Source of the DNA: Kappaphycus alvarezii
Lineage: Eukaryota > Rhodophyta > Florideophyceae > Gigartinales > Solieriaceae
Direction of reading: 5' to 3'
DNA length: 64,000 bases
Assembly (NCBI GenBank): GCA_002205965.3
Contig: NADL03000450.1
Coordinates: forward strand, 1,302,001-1,366,000
In this document: positions 23,157-35,410 of the stretch, in pieces
Layout of the letters: each line of letters starts with the position of its first letter
Numbering within the stretch: position 1 is the stretch's first letter
Translations under genes and position numbers: made by a program
Notes under the pieces: model-generated
Database searches by the model: none
The model's input: the letters and a program-made list of their open reading frames with translations, nothing else
What the model was told of the DNA's origin: nothing

Positions 23157-23815
23157 GTTTTACGACGAAGAAGACTACAATCTGCCCCAAACATATCTCA
23201 CACGCCGGTTGCTGGTGATTTGGATGCCGCGAGTTGGGCCCAAATCTGGCGACAGCCTGGTCATTTTTCAAGGCAATCAACCTCTTTCTTTTCTAGGGAA
23301 AGCACGTAGACACTCGGTAATGTTACAGCAGAATGGTTTGCAAAGCAGTGGAAAGCTATTTTTCACGGGTCACTGCAACTGAATGGAGATATGTACGGTA
23401 TAATCGAATCGTTTGGTACGATGATGCTGGCGCGCGATTTGACTAGATCTTGCTCTCTTTTCCTAATCCTTCACAGTCGCAAAAAATTTAACTTTCCCTG
23501 CACCTGCGCAATTCAAACACCTGTAATTGCGAGCTGGGAATCCCTTTGACAAATTTTTGCCAATATCAACAGTTCGTGAAGCACAATTCGGTACATGAAG
23601 GTGGGTCGAAGTAAGATGGCGCACGCTTTGGCGAGAGGCACTGATAATTCGGCGTCTGTAACGTCAACAACACCCAATCAACAAATCTGATAACACTAGG
23701 ATGGTTATGGCGGAACATTCTGTTGGTTTCAGATGTACCACGAATCAAAACAATATCAAACCTTTAGCAAAAACGCTTGCAGCTTAGCTGACTGTGTTGC
23801 ACGCCCAGGCATGTC
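23157..23815 (+). repeat. Dispersed 620-660 base repeat, copy 1
   Basis: Matches 47539-48180 in the same orientation with many substitutions and small indels. Shared blocks include GTTACAGCAGAATGGTTGCA-like, GGGTCACTGCAACTGAATGG, CCCTTTGACAAATTTT, CTGATAATTCGGCGTCTGTA and AACAATATCAAACC. No open frame is conserved between the copies. It may be a non-coding part of an unidentified element. Confidence 0.7.
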
Positions 23816-23889
23816 CATGCCTACTGCAATAGACGTGCAGCCGACGGATATTCGCCGATTTTTGGATGCTAGGGTAATTCGGTAGAATG

Positions 23890-24249
23890 AGCATCCCGAT
23901 CCCGACTAAGAACAAAAGTATGCATGCACTTGAGGCTGACCAAATGAGGACTGTAGGGAGAGAATTTGCGTTGCCTCATATCTGGGGCGCACTAGCAAGC
24001 CGGGAGGTCAAGGTTTTCGAAGCCAAACTAAGTTTCGAAGTTAGTGACAAGGTTTTGAAGCGAGTTGTGGGAAGACCGAGACCAATGCAACCAAAATGGT
24101 TTGGTCCATACACGATAATAGAGGCGCGTCACCCGTCTTATCGACTTCGTAGAGTTGATGGGAAGTTTAGTGCCAAAGTGAGTCACGCGGATCGCATGAA
24201 GCCGTTCGTGGGGTGGCTCAAAGCAGGTGGGGGCGCGAAGATGGATTAA
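23890..24249 (+). pseudogene. Ty3/gypsy integrase C-terminal domain
   Basis: An intact 120-codon frame. The second half is diagnostic of the gypsy integrase C-terminus: FEVSDKVLKRVVGRPRPMQP, KWFGPYTIIEARHPSYRLRR, and KVSHADRMKPFVGW. This is the GDxVLxxxxxxxKxxxxWxGPYxI ... SYxLxxxDGxxxxxxVHxDRLKP pattern. The catalytic core is not recognisable upstream. It ends in TAA, and what follows looks like an LTR flank. Confidence 0.7.
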
Positions 24250-24780
24250 TGAACGCGTGATAGAGATAGGGATGATAGATTGCATCTCGTGTCGTGGTGA
24301 TGGAGGTGACGCGCGAAACGAGCATAGAAGAGGAGAATAAAAAGAAAAACTAGAGCGATTAATGATGGGTGGAACAAGGTTCGGTTGAGTGGACGGTTGG
24401 TGCGATGGCCGCTCGACGAGTGTCTGCTTGGCTCGATTCGTGTCGAGGTTAGCGCGGAACCGCGCGTCAAACACGACTGGATACTGTAAGCCGCTGTAAT
24501 TATTGGGAAAATGTTGATGACTTCGTAGCGGGCGAAAAAATACCCGGCTGAACAGCCTGGGCAATCCCCTTCGCGGGGCGGTGACAGACTCCCCGTCGTG
24601 CGTATATTCTTTGTTATTGAGTAGGCAGCCCTGAATGAAATCCCTGTAAACACACCTAGTGAGTCCATTATTAAAGGAGCTCAGTATTAAAAGCATAAGT
24701 CTTTCTATCAATAAAGATGACAGGCTTCTTTCCGTAGTATCCTACGAGCCTGACACAGTTCCTACATACCCAATTCTCTC
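24250..24780 (+). other. Probable LTR or 3' flank of the gypsy fragment
   Basis: Follows directly after the integrase stop and has no gene. It includes a short inverted segment (GCAATCCCCTTCGCGGGGCG near 24561-24580) and ends near CCTACGAGCCTGACACAGTTCC. A matching partner LTR was not found, so this is a positional inference. Minus-strand frames across it are shadows. Confidence 0.35.
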
Positions 24781-25285
24781 CCACAGTGGTTTAGGAGCGG
24801 CGAAATAATGTGAATAGCCTGATTTTTCGCCTGATATTATTTTCAAATTCTTTATATGTTAATAAAACTTATGGGCAACGTGCTTCATTTCTTTCCTGCA
24901 GAGAAAAAACCTTCCATTTTTTTTGCTCAGTTCGATGTCCTTGATGATTTTAATGTTACTTCGTGCCTAAGTGGTACATCAAACAATGCCTCGCTTAACT
25001 TTAAGACCTTAATAATACCCGCTCTTCCTCACAGATAGTCCAATGTGATCTGCCTGAAATGGAATTTCGTCATTCTAAGCTTTCTACAGCTGATATTTAT
25101 CAAAATCTTCCAGAGCTCCGCTGCCGCTCCAAATTTCATCTTGATCATCGGTTTCAAGGGATTATTTTAGTTCTCCCTTTCATAGTAGGGAAGACAAGAG
25201 AGCTCGTGCAATCACGGGATCCCGGAGTTTCTTCTGCTGCAAATTATGCATCAAAATATGCATTGAAATGTATTTTGTCTCGCTT

Positions 25286-26015
25286 TTAAAAATGGGACAA
25301 AAAACCCTTGTCAATGTCTAAAAAGATCCAAAATGACCAGCCCTGGTTATCTGTAATATGATTTTTTTCCAAATCACTCCTTTCAAAGTTAGCACAAGGG
25401 ATTTTTTCGTGTCCCAGATCCTGAGCAATGAAAATACCAAAGCATCTGTGGTCGTGAAACAGACAGGTAATATTCTCCGACAAGGAATATTTCTTTAAAC
25501 GCGCGTTGATAAGCTCGCAGTGGTTTTCATCTTTCAGGTTCAACATTTTAGAATCACACGTTCTTCCCAATAGATTATTTGAACTGAAAGTGATGCAAAT
25601 TGACCTCTGAAGCCTCATCATTGTCTGCAACATGGGTCCAAGGAATAAAGAGGGCCCTCAATTTTCCGTATTTTGAGATATTTTATCAGTAATCAACGCC
25701 ATATACCATTTCTGAAAACATTTATGTACATATCTCAGTGTGGACGAATCTCTGTCATCACCATGACTATACTTCAAATAAGCCGCAATAGTTGGATAGT
25801 GTTCAAGTGCACTCTTAGAGAGCACCTCTTCTGATGTCAACTCTGAACGAGAAAAATACGCAAATCTGGCGCATAATCAACTTCGAAATTGGATTTAATA
25901 CGTTTTTGTGACAGATACACCCTTTCTGTGTTAAAAAATGATGTAACCTCGCCAAAAAATTTTCTGTTTCCAATTTCAGCGTTATCAATTTATATAGCTT
26001 CATCCCCAACAGCAC
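25286..26015 (-). pseudogene. Decayed coding region of unknown family
   Basis: Three minus-strand frames in series (26015-25815, 25840-25658, 25633-25286) look like fragments of one protein: SALEHYPTIAAYLKYSHGDD, then STLRYVHKCFQKWYMALITD, then LNLKDENHCELINARLKKYS and ENITCLFHDHRCFGIFIAQD. The composition is coding-like but I cannot name the family; a transposase is possible given the context. Confidence 0.3.
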
Positions 26016-26391
26016 TTAAGTGGACGTGTTTAAGTATATCAGGGGTAGATACGGAGTAATGAATTACGTTATAATCTACCTCCTGAACCTGTAGAAAATC
26101 ACTTCCAAATGCCTTCGTACCACCTGAAGTTTCCAAATTCATTGTAAACTCATTATATTACAGTTATAAATGTTACACTTTACTAGCCTTATCTCATTGC
26201 TACGCGTGTCTTAGGTGAAGGTTGTGGGAATCTCCTATGTAGTCACAGGGAAAGCTAACTTTCCAATTCTCATTTGACCGACATTCATTTTCCAGTGATC
26301 TCCGAATAAGCACTTTCCTGTTGTGAAATGCTCATAAAAAATTTCTTCTTGGGCTGCGGTCGCGGTAGGGTATATTCGAGCCGAGATTTCA

Positions 26392-27560
26392 GTGTACTGT
26401 GAATTTTATAACATTGGTAGATTCTTGTCAAACCTATGGTATAAATCTGAAATTAAACTTAATGAACAATTCTCTTGGCGGCAGGAGGAGATAAAGTTGA
26501 GAGGGTTGTCTGTTGCAAAAGGAAGCACTTTAGTCGATGGGGTATACATTACACTAATTTATCCAAGACGAAATCCAACTTTGAATCTTCTGGAATGTCA
26601 AAACGTAAATGCATTATAGTGCTCCAAAAAGTGACAACTTCTTAATTTTTGAGGGCATCGGGAAAATCAAGAATTACAGTGAAAATTTATTACTGTACTG
26701 AATATTTTCTTTTTCATAAGAACTTATTGTGCAATGGCAGCGAAATCAAATCAAAAACTTGGGAAACTGCCTTGCAGTGTAAGAAAACTTCTTGTGGATT
26801 GACTGTACTTCTCGACTCAAATGGGAAAGCAATCTTGTTTGCATTATGGAACTTTAAAAGGCTCCAAAGAGAATCACGAGCGGAATGAAGTTCGAATGGA
26901 GATATGCGATTGGTTCGGAACCACCAAGAAAGAAAATTTTATCGCAGATCTTCAGCTAAACCTTCTCAAGCTTAAAGTAGTGTGAGCGCTTAGAATCACG
27001 TGAATACCTTGTGAGGACTGGTGCGATATTGACGGAGGAAAAGGAGAAGCAGATTTTAGTCCTATGGTGTAAAAACCAAAGTATTCAATTCTAATACCCG
27101 TTTTGAGACCTTTCGTATCGAATTGAAATCTTTTTAACTGGCCATAATGAAGCTTCTCTACAAGGGATCTCTCCAAAACACAACAAATGAGTAAAATAAC
27201 GGAATTTTGCGATGAAATGTCTTTCCAGGATGTTTTCATCGCATAGGGATAGTCTGAAAACTTCTAGACGTCAAGTCACTCTTTCTGACCTAAACGAGCG
27301 AAGGGAAGATGAAGTTCTCGGAACTCCCAATAAGAGACAGATGATATATTCCATGAGAAGAAAGGATTCAACAGCTGATACAATAATTGGATATTGTACT
27401 GATACTAACGGTGTAACTGAGTATGCGAGAGTAATTAGGCCACCAGGACTACTTACTAATGTATTTTTGCTTATAGTAACTCCTGCAAGCTTAAAACATA
27501 TCAGCAGGATCTTGGAAAAATAATAATGAAATGTGGTAATTCCAGTGCCAGAATTCAAGA
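26392..27560 (+). other. Unrecognised short frames
   Basis: Plus frames at 26392-26619, 26649-26888 and 27212-27523. The middle one has Cys pairs and aromatic residues (KTWETALQCKKTSCGLTVLL) reminiscent of small zinc fingers found in some transposases, which is only a hint. No other features seen. Confidence 0.25.
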
Positions 27561-28660
27561 TATTTGCTCGGGCGGGAAAAATGTAATCCTAGCATACTCT
27601 GCTGTAAATGATGCAAGCTTTTCAAGTTTTAAGTTTCATTTATTACTGTTTAAGTGGTGAAATAGATAAATTTCCCTTCAACGTCAATAATTCCCGTGTT
27701 CCGTGAAAAAATTATTCTTCATTTCTCTTCATAAAAATACAGTTACTAATCAGAGTTTAAATATCTTCTTTTTACTGCTTAGGAGCTCTGTTGTTGGCTT
27801 TGAGCTTTTTCCTACGTCCATATACTTACAAGAACATCTGCCCAATTCCATTTTCTTCTATCAGTCATTGGTCTTCAATAGATGACGACATTTCATGCAG
27901 CAGGACAATTACATCTATATGCTTTCTATCAGTGCAGTCCTAAAGTGATCTCCATGAAAAATAAATGTCACATATTCTGGGATGCCCATGACCTGAGCTA
28001 TCAAAGCGTACAGTACGAAATCAGGTACCCAAAGCGTGCTTCATATCTCTTTTAAATTGACAGTCCACATGACATTCTCAAAGCAACCAATTCTCTCTCA
28101 GTTCGTTGTAAGGATACTACATCAAAGCAATGAAAGGCTGCAGTGTGGTGATCTTCGTTACAATCGGAACAAAGACGTATTCTTTGGCTGTAAGCTACAG
28201 CAGCAAACCATCGCGATGCTTTCTGAACAGTTACTATCACTTTGTGCGTCACGCAAGGATTATAATGCAGAAAATTGGAAAAATTGCCCTCTGTAGCAAG
28301 CCTCATTCCTAGGCGTCATTTTTATTGCAATTTCCAGTCTTCCAATTTTTACAATCGGAGCCAGTATTCTTCACCTAATTATTGCAGCAATTTCAGTATG
28401 CTGGATATCCATAAGATCCTGTAATATTGATACTATGCATTAATAATAGAATATAGCTACGTTTATAGAAAATACACGAATGAACCGTTACTTTTCTAGA
28501 GAGCCAATAGTGTATTCCCTGTAAATGCTTCTATCGTGGTAACTCAACTATGAAATCGTGGCTTTTATTGCAAAGTGTTACTTTCTTGATATCATTTTAT
28601 TGTTTCTATTTTTAGTTATTTTAATGTCATGTCATCGAGTACCATTACTCAATGAAATTT

Positions 28661-28850
28661 TGCGTTTACTGAATATATATGCGCTATTGGTCCTCCCTGT
28701 TCCTCAAAGGGAATAATAGCGGACATACTCGAAAAAGGACTCAGAGAGAGGTCAAATGAAACCAAAGCTGAAAACATCCCGGTCGTTGGGTTTGCTGCTG
28801 TCGCCAGGTTTCGGCACTCGACCCCAGTTTTAACACATTCCGGAATCTGC
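28661..28850 (+). repeat. Dispersed repeat of about 180 bases, copy 1
   Basis: Matches 47035-47215 in the same orientation. Shared blocks are TATGCGCTA(T/C)TGGTCCT, CCTGTTC, AATAGC(G/A)GACA, CAGAGAGAGGT and CGGTCGT(T/C)GGG. Diverged and without an open frame. Confidence 0.6.
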
Positions 28851-29519
28851 CAACGGTTTCATTTCATTTCAACAATCGAACCACTTCTGCAATAGAATAA
28901 AAAAGCTTGCTGAATATTGGGTTGGAGTGCAAATATGTTAGGTAATCGAGACTGGTTCGGAATACAATTGGTAATATGAACTGATTGGGAGTGTTTATTT
29001 GCACCTATCACAGAAAGGATAGTCTACCTGGTGGTTAAAGTACTGTCTACAATTGCGTTGACCTGCGTGTGGACCTGGGTATTGAGCCATCTGAGGTAGC
29101 ACTTTCTAAAGGCCTGCGCGGAAAACTGGGAAACTGGTTACTGTATCTACTCGTATCCATCAGCTCAGTCTGGCGTTGCTTAAAACGTACCTTGACATAA
29201 ACGGCTAAGTACATTGTATCAGCGGGCCGGATTTTGAGACAGTATGTTACATCGCAGTTCACTCTGGTTTGCATTCAGTCGCCTAGAAATCCCAAAATTT
29301 AAGAAGCAAACTATCAGTACTGCATCAATTCCAGTCATGGAAACTCAATCTAAGACATTTATGTTTCCCTTTGAGTCGTGTATTGGGGATCCAGCTGGGC
29401 ATTCAAATCAAATTACTACTTCAGTTATGGTATCTTCGCCATAAAAAGCCCTCGACTCAATGGAAACCATACAGAAAGGATTCATGACACCTACTTGCAT
29501 TCTTGAGTAGGAGGATTCT

Positions 29520-30760
29520 ATGAAAAGGACCAAAATAGTGCAAAAAATCGCAGAACGTTTTCAACCAGCAGTTCTGTTTGAGACGAACCTCCGCGCGGTG
29601 CCCGCTTTACATACAGAGTTGATGAATGTCTTAGGCAGTCAAAGGGCGAATCTAGTTCAGAATTCGTCAGGGAGAATTTTCAAAACTCTGGCGACTGATG
29701 TCTATCAAAATGAGGAAGATAGGAATGCTGTTGTTGAAATTGTGGAGGGAATCATCTCTGCTTGGAGACTGAATCAAAAGATTAAATTGGCTGCATTTCT
29801 CACCTCACAGAGTCCACAAAATGAGTCAAGTACGACCATCTCAGAAAACTTCGCACACAATATGGCTATGAGAATTTGAGAGACTGGAAAAGAATTTTCA
29901 GGGACTTAGGTGAATGCTAGCAGAAATTTATGGATGATTAATGTCAAATCTCCAGTCACTATAACAAGAGTTCTACACAGAGACTCCACTACCTTCACAA
30001 TCTTTTACGTGGGGGCACTAAGCTAGTTTATCTACATTCTTTTTATGGATATGCACAAGTATTTCAGCAAACTGTCGACTAAATCGAAAGGGAGTACAAT
30101 TTTAGCAGTCCGCTAGAACAAGATGAAAATTTTCTTGAAATCCCTGACGGTGAGTAAGTATGCCGTGGAAGTAATAAGAGCCCCCACAGCTATAGAGAAG
30201 GTTTATAGGGTAATCGAAAAACTCGTTCATCAAGCTCTACTTGCTCATCGCGGATATGCACACCTATATTGTCTTCATCGGCGGTAGTCGGCTATGAATG
30301 GGCTACAGAGCGGCATGCCCGTGCCACCACTTGCAACTTGAATTTGCAGCAACTTTGTGGCGAGTTGGAAGCTCAGCTCCAACTGAGCAAAGAGGCCTAC
30401 ATTGCCCGTCTCAAATATGATATCTTCACCAAAGCAAAGTCGTCGGGGATGGCTCGAAATGATTATATTCCTGGTATCCTGTTTAATGGGCAAGGAAGGA
30501 ATGGAAGAAATCCATCTGCAATACGCTTAAGCCAGTTCCGCAAATCCAACAAAGGCAGAAAACAGTTTGACATTCTCGCCGTTTCAGATTTCTTCAATTT
30601 TGGGGACAAGAATCACCTTGGTAAAGAGTTAAATAGACCTCTTAACATTGCTCGAGCAGCTGCAAACAAATTGGAGCATTAATCCAGGAATAACTCGAAC
30701 ATCGAGAATCGCACTCATAATGTCTTCGCTGAGCTCTGCCGCCAGCTCGAATAGCAAACT
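29520..30760 (+). pseudogene. Copia copy B, gag
   Basis: Plus-strand homologue of the gag of copia C. NMAMRI, a TGA, then ETGKEFSGT aligns with GIAMRLKDSDKKFSGD of C. VYRVIEKLVHQALLAHRGY aligns with VYRFITKLSRQVPASHRGD. From 30269, LEAQLQLSKEAYIARLKYDI parallels LEAAVQLDKEAMLALARDNA. FFNFGDKNHLGKELNRPLNI is the zinc knuckle region with its cysteines lost (C has CFNCGDPSHMVKDC). AELCRQLE matches AELCGQLD. Stops in this frame include TGA, TAA and TAG and fall at positions that are Lys, Met or other residues in C. Confidence 0.65.
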
Positions 30761-30999
30761 GCTGTTGGCCTCCGAAACCCCAGGTATTCAGGACAAGCAG
30801 TCGACCAACAGATTTTGTAGATTCTAATGTGAAGCATGGAAGCACAAATACTGCAATTTACACCACGAAAAACTTCTGTGATCCGTCACCGAACGGTTTT
30901 TTTCTAACGAGGACGAAGACTATAGTAATCCTGAGTTGTATTCAACAGACAAGGGAATCTTAGAAGACCAAGCTTCCAGGGAATCCTTGGTCAACATCC

Positions 31000-32520
31000 T
31001 TAGTGAAAACGAGTCTACGTTCGATGCTTATCCAGCGAGGCCAACGAGGACCATCTCTTTCATGGGGCATGTGTTGACACGATAGCGCAAAAAAATCAGT
31101 CCTTGCCACTGAGAAAGCTAAAACATATTTTGAGTTGACAAGAGTTCCATTCTTCCGGAAGAAAGCAGCTCGACATCGTTTCTGCATGTTTTGAAATAAC
31201 ATATACAAGATCATCTGTTACATCAATGTTCAAGTCCCCACGAATACTGGAATTTTTCTTGCTTTGGAGGTTGAAGTTTTACACTTCAATGTTCCTCTTT
31301 TGGTCACATTTGAGTTTTTCGATGATTACGAAGTTTCAATTGACTCGGAAAGTAATAAAACCACTCCTAGTAGTATAAAATGGGAAATTAAACGCACTAG
31401 AGAGAGTGGAAACTTTTTTATCGTCTGTAATTTAGACAAAGAGATTCTATTCACTGATGATGAGCTCCATAAAGCACATCAACACTTTTACCACCCAGAT
31501 TCACAACTAGTTTTCTCCTTCTTGCGACGGGCTAGACCTGAAGAACGCTCACAATACACCCTGGAAACTCTATAGCTTATTGAGGACTTTTATGACGTCA
31601 TTCAAAGTCTTAGTAGGTAGCCTATTAGTTTCCAATTTAGCGCACAAAAGGACGACGACGTGTTCAACGGCGCTGCTACCTGTTACCTCTCCTCGCTCGA
31701 GGGTGATACTGACCTCCATATCGTGGAAAAGGACACGAAGTTCAATTCGGCAGCACTTTAACACCACAAGAATATGAAAGAGATCTGGAGAAGCTACGTC
31801 AGTGTCTGGATCACTCGTTACACTGTACACCCAAATTAATTTAATGCATACTCAGAGCCACAGTTTTTCACACTCCGGTTCAAGAACCTATGTCGTTTAG
31901 CCTGGGTTAAGCTTATCCTAGCCGGAGTTGAAAGTCACAGTTCGCTAGGCGTCGGTGAAAGATATCATTCTTTTCTTCGACAGATATACCGTAATGTCAA
32001 GTCGGAAGATCCGAACATTTCAAGACTAGAAGTACTAGATACATTAGCTAAGGCACTCAACGACCTACCTGAGCCGAACTGGCTGGTTTGAGCACTTCTG
32101 ATTTGTGGAGTTATACCACGAATTACAATAACCCCAGCCTATTTCCCTATCCAAGTTGAGCGCATGAAAGCTCTTGACGAAGCACAGAAGGAGATTGTAC
32201 TGGTTGCCGCGGCTAGAAGGGTTTCAAAAGCGCTCCGAAACCAACTATCAAGATGACTCATTTGAGTATTTATGACGATTTGCTAATGTACCGCGAGAAT
32301 TCTGACTCCTGGGAGGGCCTCTATGAAGTCCTGAATATAACCAGCAATACTCTTAATCTCAAAGTTAAGGGAAGGTATGTTTATTTCTCTACTAATAAGG
32401 TAAATAAGTACAAGAAGAACGATGTGCAGAGCCAAAAAAGGGCAGCTTATAATCTATTTCAAGCTTTGGGTGAATTTATTTGCAAAATCCAAGATAATAA
32501 TGGACCTAATACAGAATGAG
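31000..32520 (+). pseudogene. Copia copy B, protease to integrase
   Basis: The frame 31264-31575 gives VPLLVTFEFFDDYEVSIDSE (protease end) and DELHKAHQHFYHPDSQLVFS, the His half of the integrase finger, matching IHRHFHHPHPGKLYAV in C. After a gap, GVGERYHSFLRQIYRNV at about 31950-32000 and the frame 32253-32519 (DDLLMYRENSDSWEGLYEVL, STNKVNKYKK) match the integrase C-terminal region of C. No RT follows; the copy is truncated before the palindromes at 32.78 kb. Confidence 0.65.
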
Positions 32521-32781
32521 ACTAAATAAATATAACAGAACAAGCCACTTATGAAGAATTATTCACGTATTTGCTCAAACTAAACGACCCTAGAACGAAA
32601 AGCACAGAACCTGGGAATGTAAAACAACATGAGGAACTCGGTTCACTTACAGTTCAGTGCATGACTGCATGTTGCACGTTCCTGGTAGGCCTTACACTAT
32701 GATGTAAGCACTGTACACTACTGTATAGCACAGTGCGGAACTATTCGGTTCGTCATGACTAGGGGAATTAATTTTGGGGAA

Positions 32782-32825
32782 TTAATGACCTAGCTGGTCA
32801 TAATTATGACCAGCTAGGTCATTAA
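32782..32825. repeat. Perfect 44-base palindrome
   Basis: Uninterrupted perfect inverted repeat centred between 32803 and 32804. Each 22-base half contains GACCTAGCTGGTCATAATT; the halves are exact reverse complements with no spacer. It could form a cruciform or hairpin. Confidence 0.9.
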
Positions 32826-32827
32826 AA

Positions 32828-32866
32828 TATGAAGTCATAGTCATAATTATTGACTATGACTTCATA
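32828..32866. repeat. Second palindrome, 16-base perfect arms, 7-base loop
   Basis: Arms 32828-32843 (TATGAAGTCATAGTCA) and 32851-32866 are exact reverse complements around TAATTAT. It begins two bases after the first palindrome and its centre shares the TAATTA core. Confidence 0.9.
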
Positions 32867-32869
32867 AAT

Positions 32870-33745
32870 TACTTATGAGGTATTATTTCCTGTCTCAGTC
32901 TGAGAGGGAATTAAATTACCCGGTAATGCAATATTTTTATTTATTAAGTGCCTGTCATGGAATAATTTTTTTTTATTACCGGCCATCACTAGCACCGCGG
33001 GTTCTGCTAGAAGGACTCTAGGCAATGGCTGAACCAATTGCCCACTATGCAGTAGGAATAACTATTATTATGTAATTATTTAAGAATGCGAGCTGTCCGT
33101 ACGAGTTTTGACGCGGTGGCCCGTCACAATCCATGTGATTCACGTACATGGCTATGCCCTCAGCCACTCTGTCCGCCGTCCGAGCGCCCCATACAACCCT
33201 CAGCACTTTCCCTTGGGTTGCGCATCCATGACGGCGACCACGGTGCATAGTTTGGTTGTACATCTCCGCCAAATGCACAAACCCGGCAAGAACTCCACGA
33301 GTAGCTACCCTAAGCTCACGCAGGTTCTTTTAGTGGCTTTTTTTCTCTCGTACCGCGGAAGGGGTAAAGTCTCAAAGCAGGAGGCACTTTACGCAAAAAT
33401 AATGACCACTCTCCCCATGTGGTGCGGTCGCAGTGTGTACTTGACCAGGTCCGTCGAAGTAGTCGGCCCACGCCACGTACAGTACTGGACTAGAATAATC
33501 CTGCAGTAAAAAGAATGAATTTTAGTTAAAACTAGACGTGCGTTGTGGTCCCCGTTGCGACCCCCCATACACGGTATCTTCGCCACGTGTATCTTGCTCC
33601 ATCGATCCTCAGGCCAGAAAATGTCCCCGATTCTGTACTGTCAGCGGCGCACGCGAATGGAAATAAATCATAAAAAAATCAAATTTCGCTCCGCATAAAA
33701 TTAATTAAAAATCACGCCAACAGGTTCCAAGCCTGCAGGCCTGCT
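32870..33745. other. Region without gene, 3' side of copia C
   Basis: Lies beyond the pol end of copia C on the minus strand. Reading minus, TGTTGGCGTGATTTTTAATT at about 33726 resembles the start of a copia LTR, but no second copy was found 5' of gag. The frames here (for example 33108-33509 plus) show no known motif. Confidence 0.35.
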
Positions 33746-33747
33746 GT

Positions 33748-34022
33748 CGTTGCACTGCGTCGTCCGCAGACAGGCCTTCGACTGACCTGTTATCTCGTGG
33801 GACGCGCTTTCCGTCGGCGGAACAACGCGAGACGAGATGGTTCTACGAACAACACGAATGCGGCCGGGGATGTTTCGGCATCACCCGGCCGACGATTTGG
33901 TCCTTTAATTGCCAGCGCCGTCGCCACAAATTTCAAACTACTGTAAATCAACTACTACCAATCATTTGATTGATAGCACAAGCGAGCAACGGTGTAGGTC
34001 CCAGTTCCAGTCATCTTCACAC
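33748..34022 (+). mobile_element. Short LINE-1 derivative: 5' end joined to 3' end
   Basis: Bases 33748-33940 are nearly identical to the first ~195 bases of LINE-1 (39796-39990), from GTCGTTGCACTGCGTCGTCC through GCCAGCGCCGTCGCCAC. Bases 33941-34022 match the sequence after LINE-1's last ORF (43541-43622): CTGTAAATCAACTACTACCA through TTCACAC. The junction has CTGTAA in both parents, so an internal deletion at a 6-base microhomology explains it. About 3.5 kb of coding sequence is missing. It sits just after the stop codon of copia C pol. A non-autonomous element or a deleted insertion are both possible. Confidence 0.65.
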
Positions 34023-35410
34023 TCCCGCGCTTTCAATGTTGGGAGCTTGTGCAGGTCTCAATATGCATTGCTGCACAGAACAGCTTTCAATCCCGGATTT
34101 AAGCAATTGCATTAGTGCTCCGTTATTTCGAAGTTTAGAAAGCCCGTCAGCAGAGTTTTCTTCAGTGCTTACCAGTCCAATTTGAGTTATCTCATGGCTC
34201 CTGTACGACTCGCGAGAAGCCACTACATCAATCATCAATCTCTTCTCAGTAGTCTGTTGACCCTTTGTAACACAGTCGAAGACCAGTTTTGAATCATTAA
34301 AGCAATGAAGTAGAACTTTCGTGCCGATCATTCGCTCGAGGTCCTTGCAGATCATGAAAGCAGTGTCAAAACCATCAGCAAAGGCATAAATTTCTCCGCC
34401 CATGATCGATTGAACAACCCTCTTCGACTTTTTGCTTGAGTAGTCCAGAATTTGTGCCTTGCCAGAATCGTCGCATAAGAGGATAAGAAACCCAAGTTGG
34501 GAAGAAAGATCATCGTTCGATGCGAAGGCAGCATCCGCATACATCTTCACGCGTAGGGAAGGAGTGTTCAATCTACCATAAATTAATCCCGTTACATCTC
34601 CGCTCTTGGCGATCGTGACGGCCTTGTTAAGTTCTACGATCTTTTCTTTCGAGAATGTCGCTTCAGTGACTTGCGCAGCTCTGTTAATGAAGCAGCAGAG
34701 TTCGGGATGGGTATTTGCTAGCCATGCCAGCATTGCATGGTACCTTCTAAAATCATCGAAAGTACACTCTTTCGGTATCGGAGCGAGGCGCTTGGCATGC
34801 CGTTCTTGGGTCATCGAGAATTCCCTTGTCTTCACTATTTTGATTACTGTACCGAAGAAGTCGAAATTTTCGTATACTCGTGGCTTGGAATCAAATCTTT
34901 TAAGGCTCTCCAGTGTTCTTCTCTGGAATTCTTCGTTACCAGCATGAAGGTTGTCATCGACGTAGATGCCAATCAATCCCTCAAGCTCGCCGTCAGAGAC
35001 TTTCAGATATAGGGCTGGATCAGCAATAGCGGGAGACATTCCAAGGTTCTTCTCGACATGAAAGTGGATTGTGACGCCCCAGTAATCACCTGCGTCGCAC
35101 AAACCGTACAGAGGGCGCAGTAACTCCAATAACTCCCCATCGTTAATACCAATGATGTCAAGGTCTTTACGCTTTGGTAAAATGAAGATTCGTCGGGACA
35201 TCTTATCTTTGCTTTGCACGTAGGCCTGGTTGACATCATGAGAGAAGACTCTAAATCCCTTGATTGATGCAACAGAGAGTATCAGACGAATAGAGGAGGT
35301 CCTTAAGGTGGCAGCATCGTGAACTATGTACGGCTTTTCTTTGTCTTTGTATCCTTGAGCGATGTACCTAGCCTTTTCTTTCTCTCCTTTGCCCTCAACA
35401 TTCTTTAGGA
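34017..35410 (-). CDS. Copia C reverse transcriptase and RNase H
   Basis: One uninterrupted minus frame of about 460 codons. It begins with ARYIAQGYKDKEKPYIVHDA, then FSHDVNQAYVQSKDKMSRRI (DVxxAY carries the first catalytic Asp), LLRPLYGLCDAGDYW, GIYVDDNLHAG (YVDD catalytic pair), RAAQVTEATF and the RNase H region: KMYADAAFASND, SIMGGEIYAFADGFD, FNDSKLVFDC and the ENSADGLSKL end. All key RT and RNase H landmarks are intact, in contrast to copies A and B. It is out of frame with the upstream block because of a 2-base (CT) insertion near 35410. Ends TGA at 34017. Confidence 0.8.

Noticed and set aside
24028..24711. 227-codon minus ORF
   Set aside because: Lies opposite the gypsy integrase tail and its flank; low-complexity Ser/Arg/Pro composition.
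33726..33745. TGTTGGCG as the start of a copia C LTR
   Set aside because: No second copy found upstream of gag, so an LTR pair cannot be shown.
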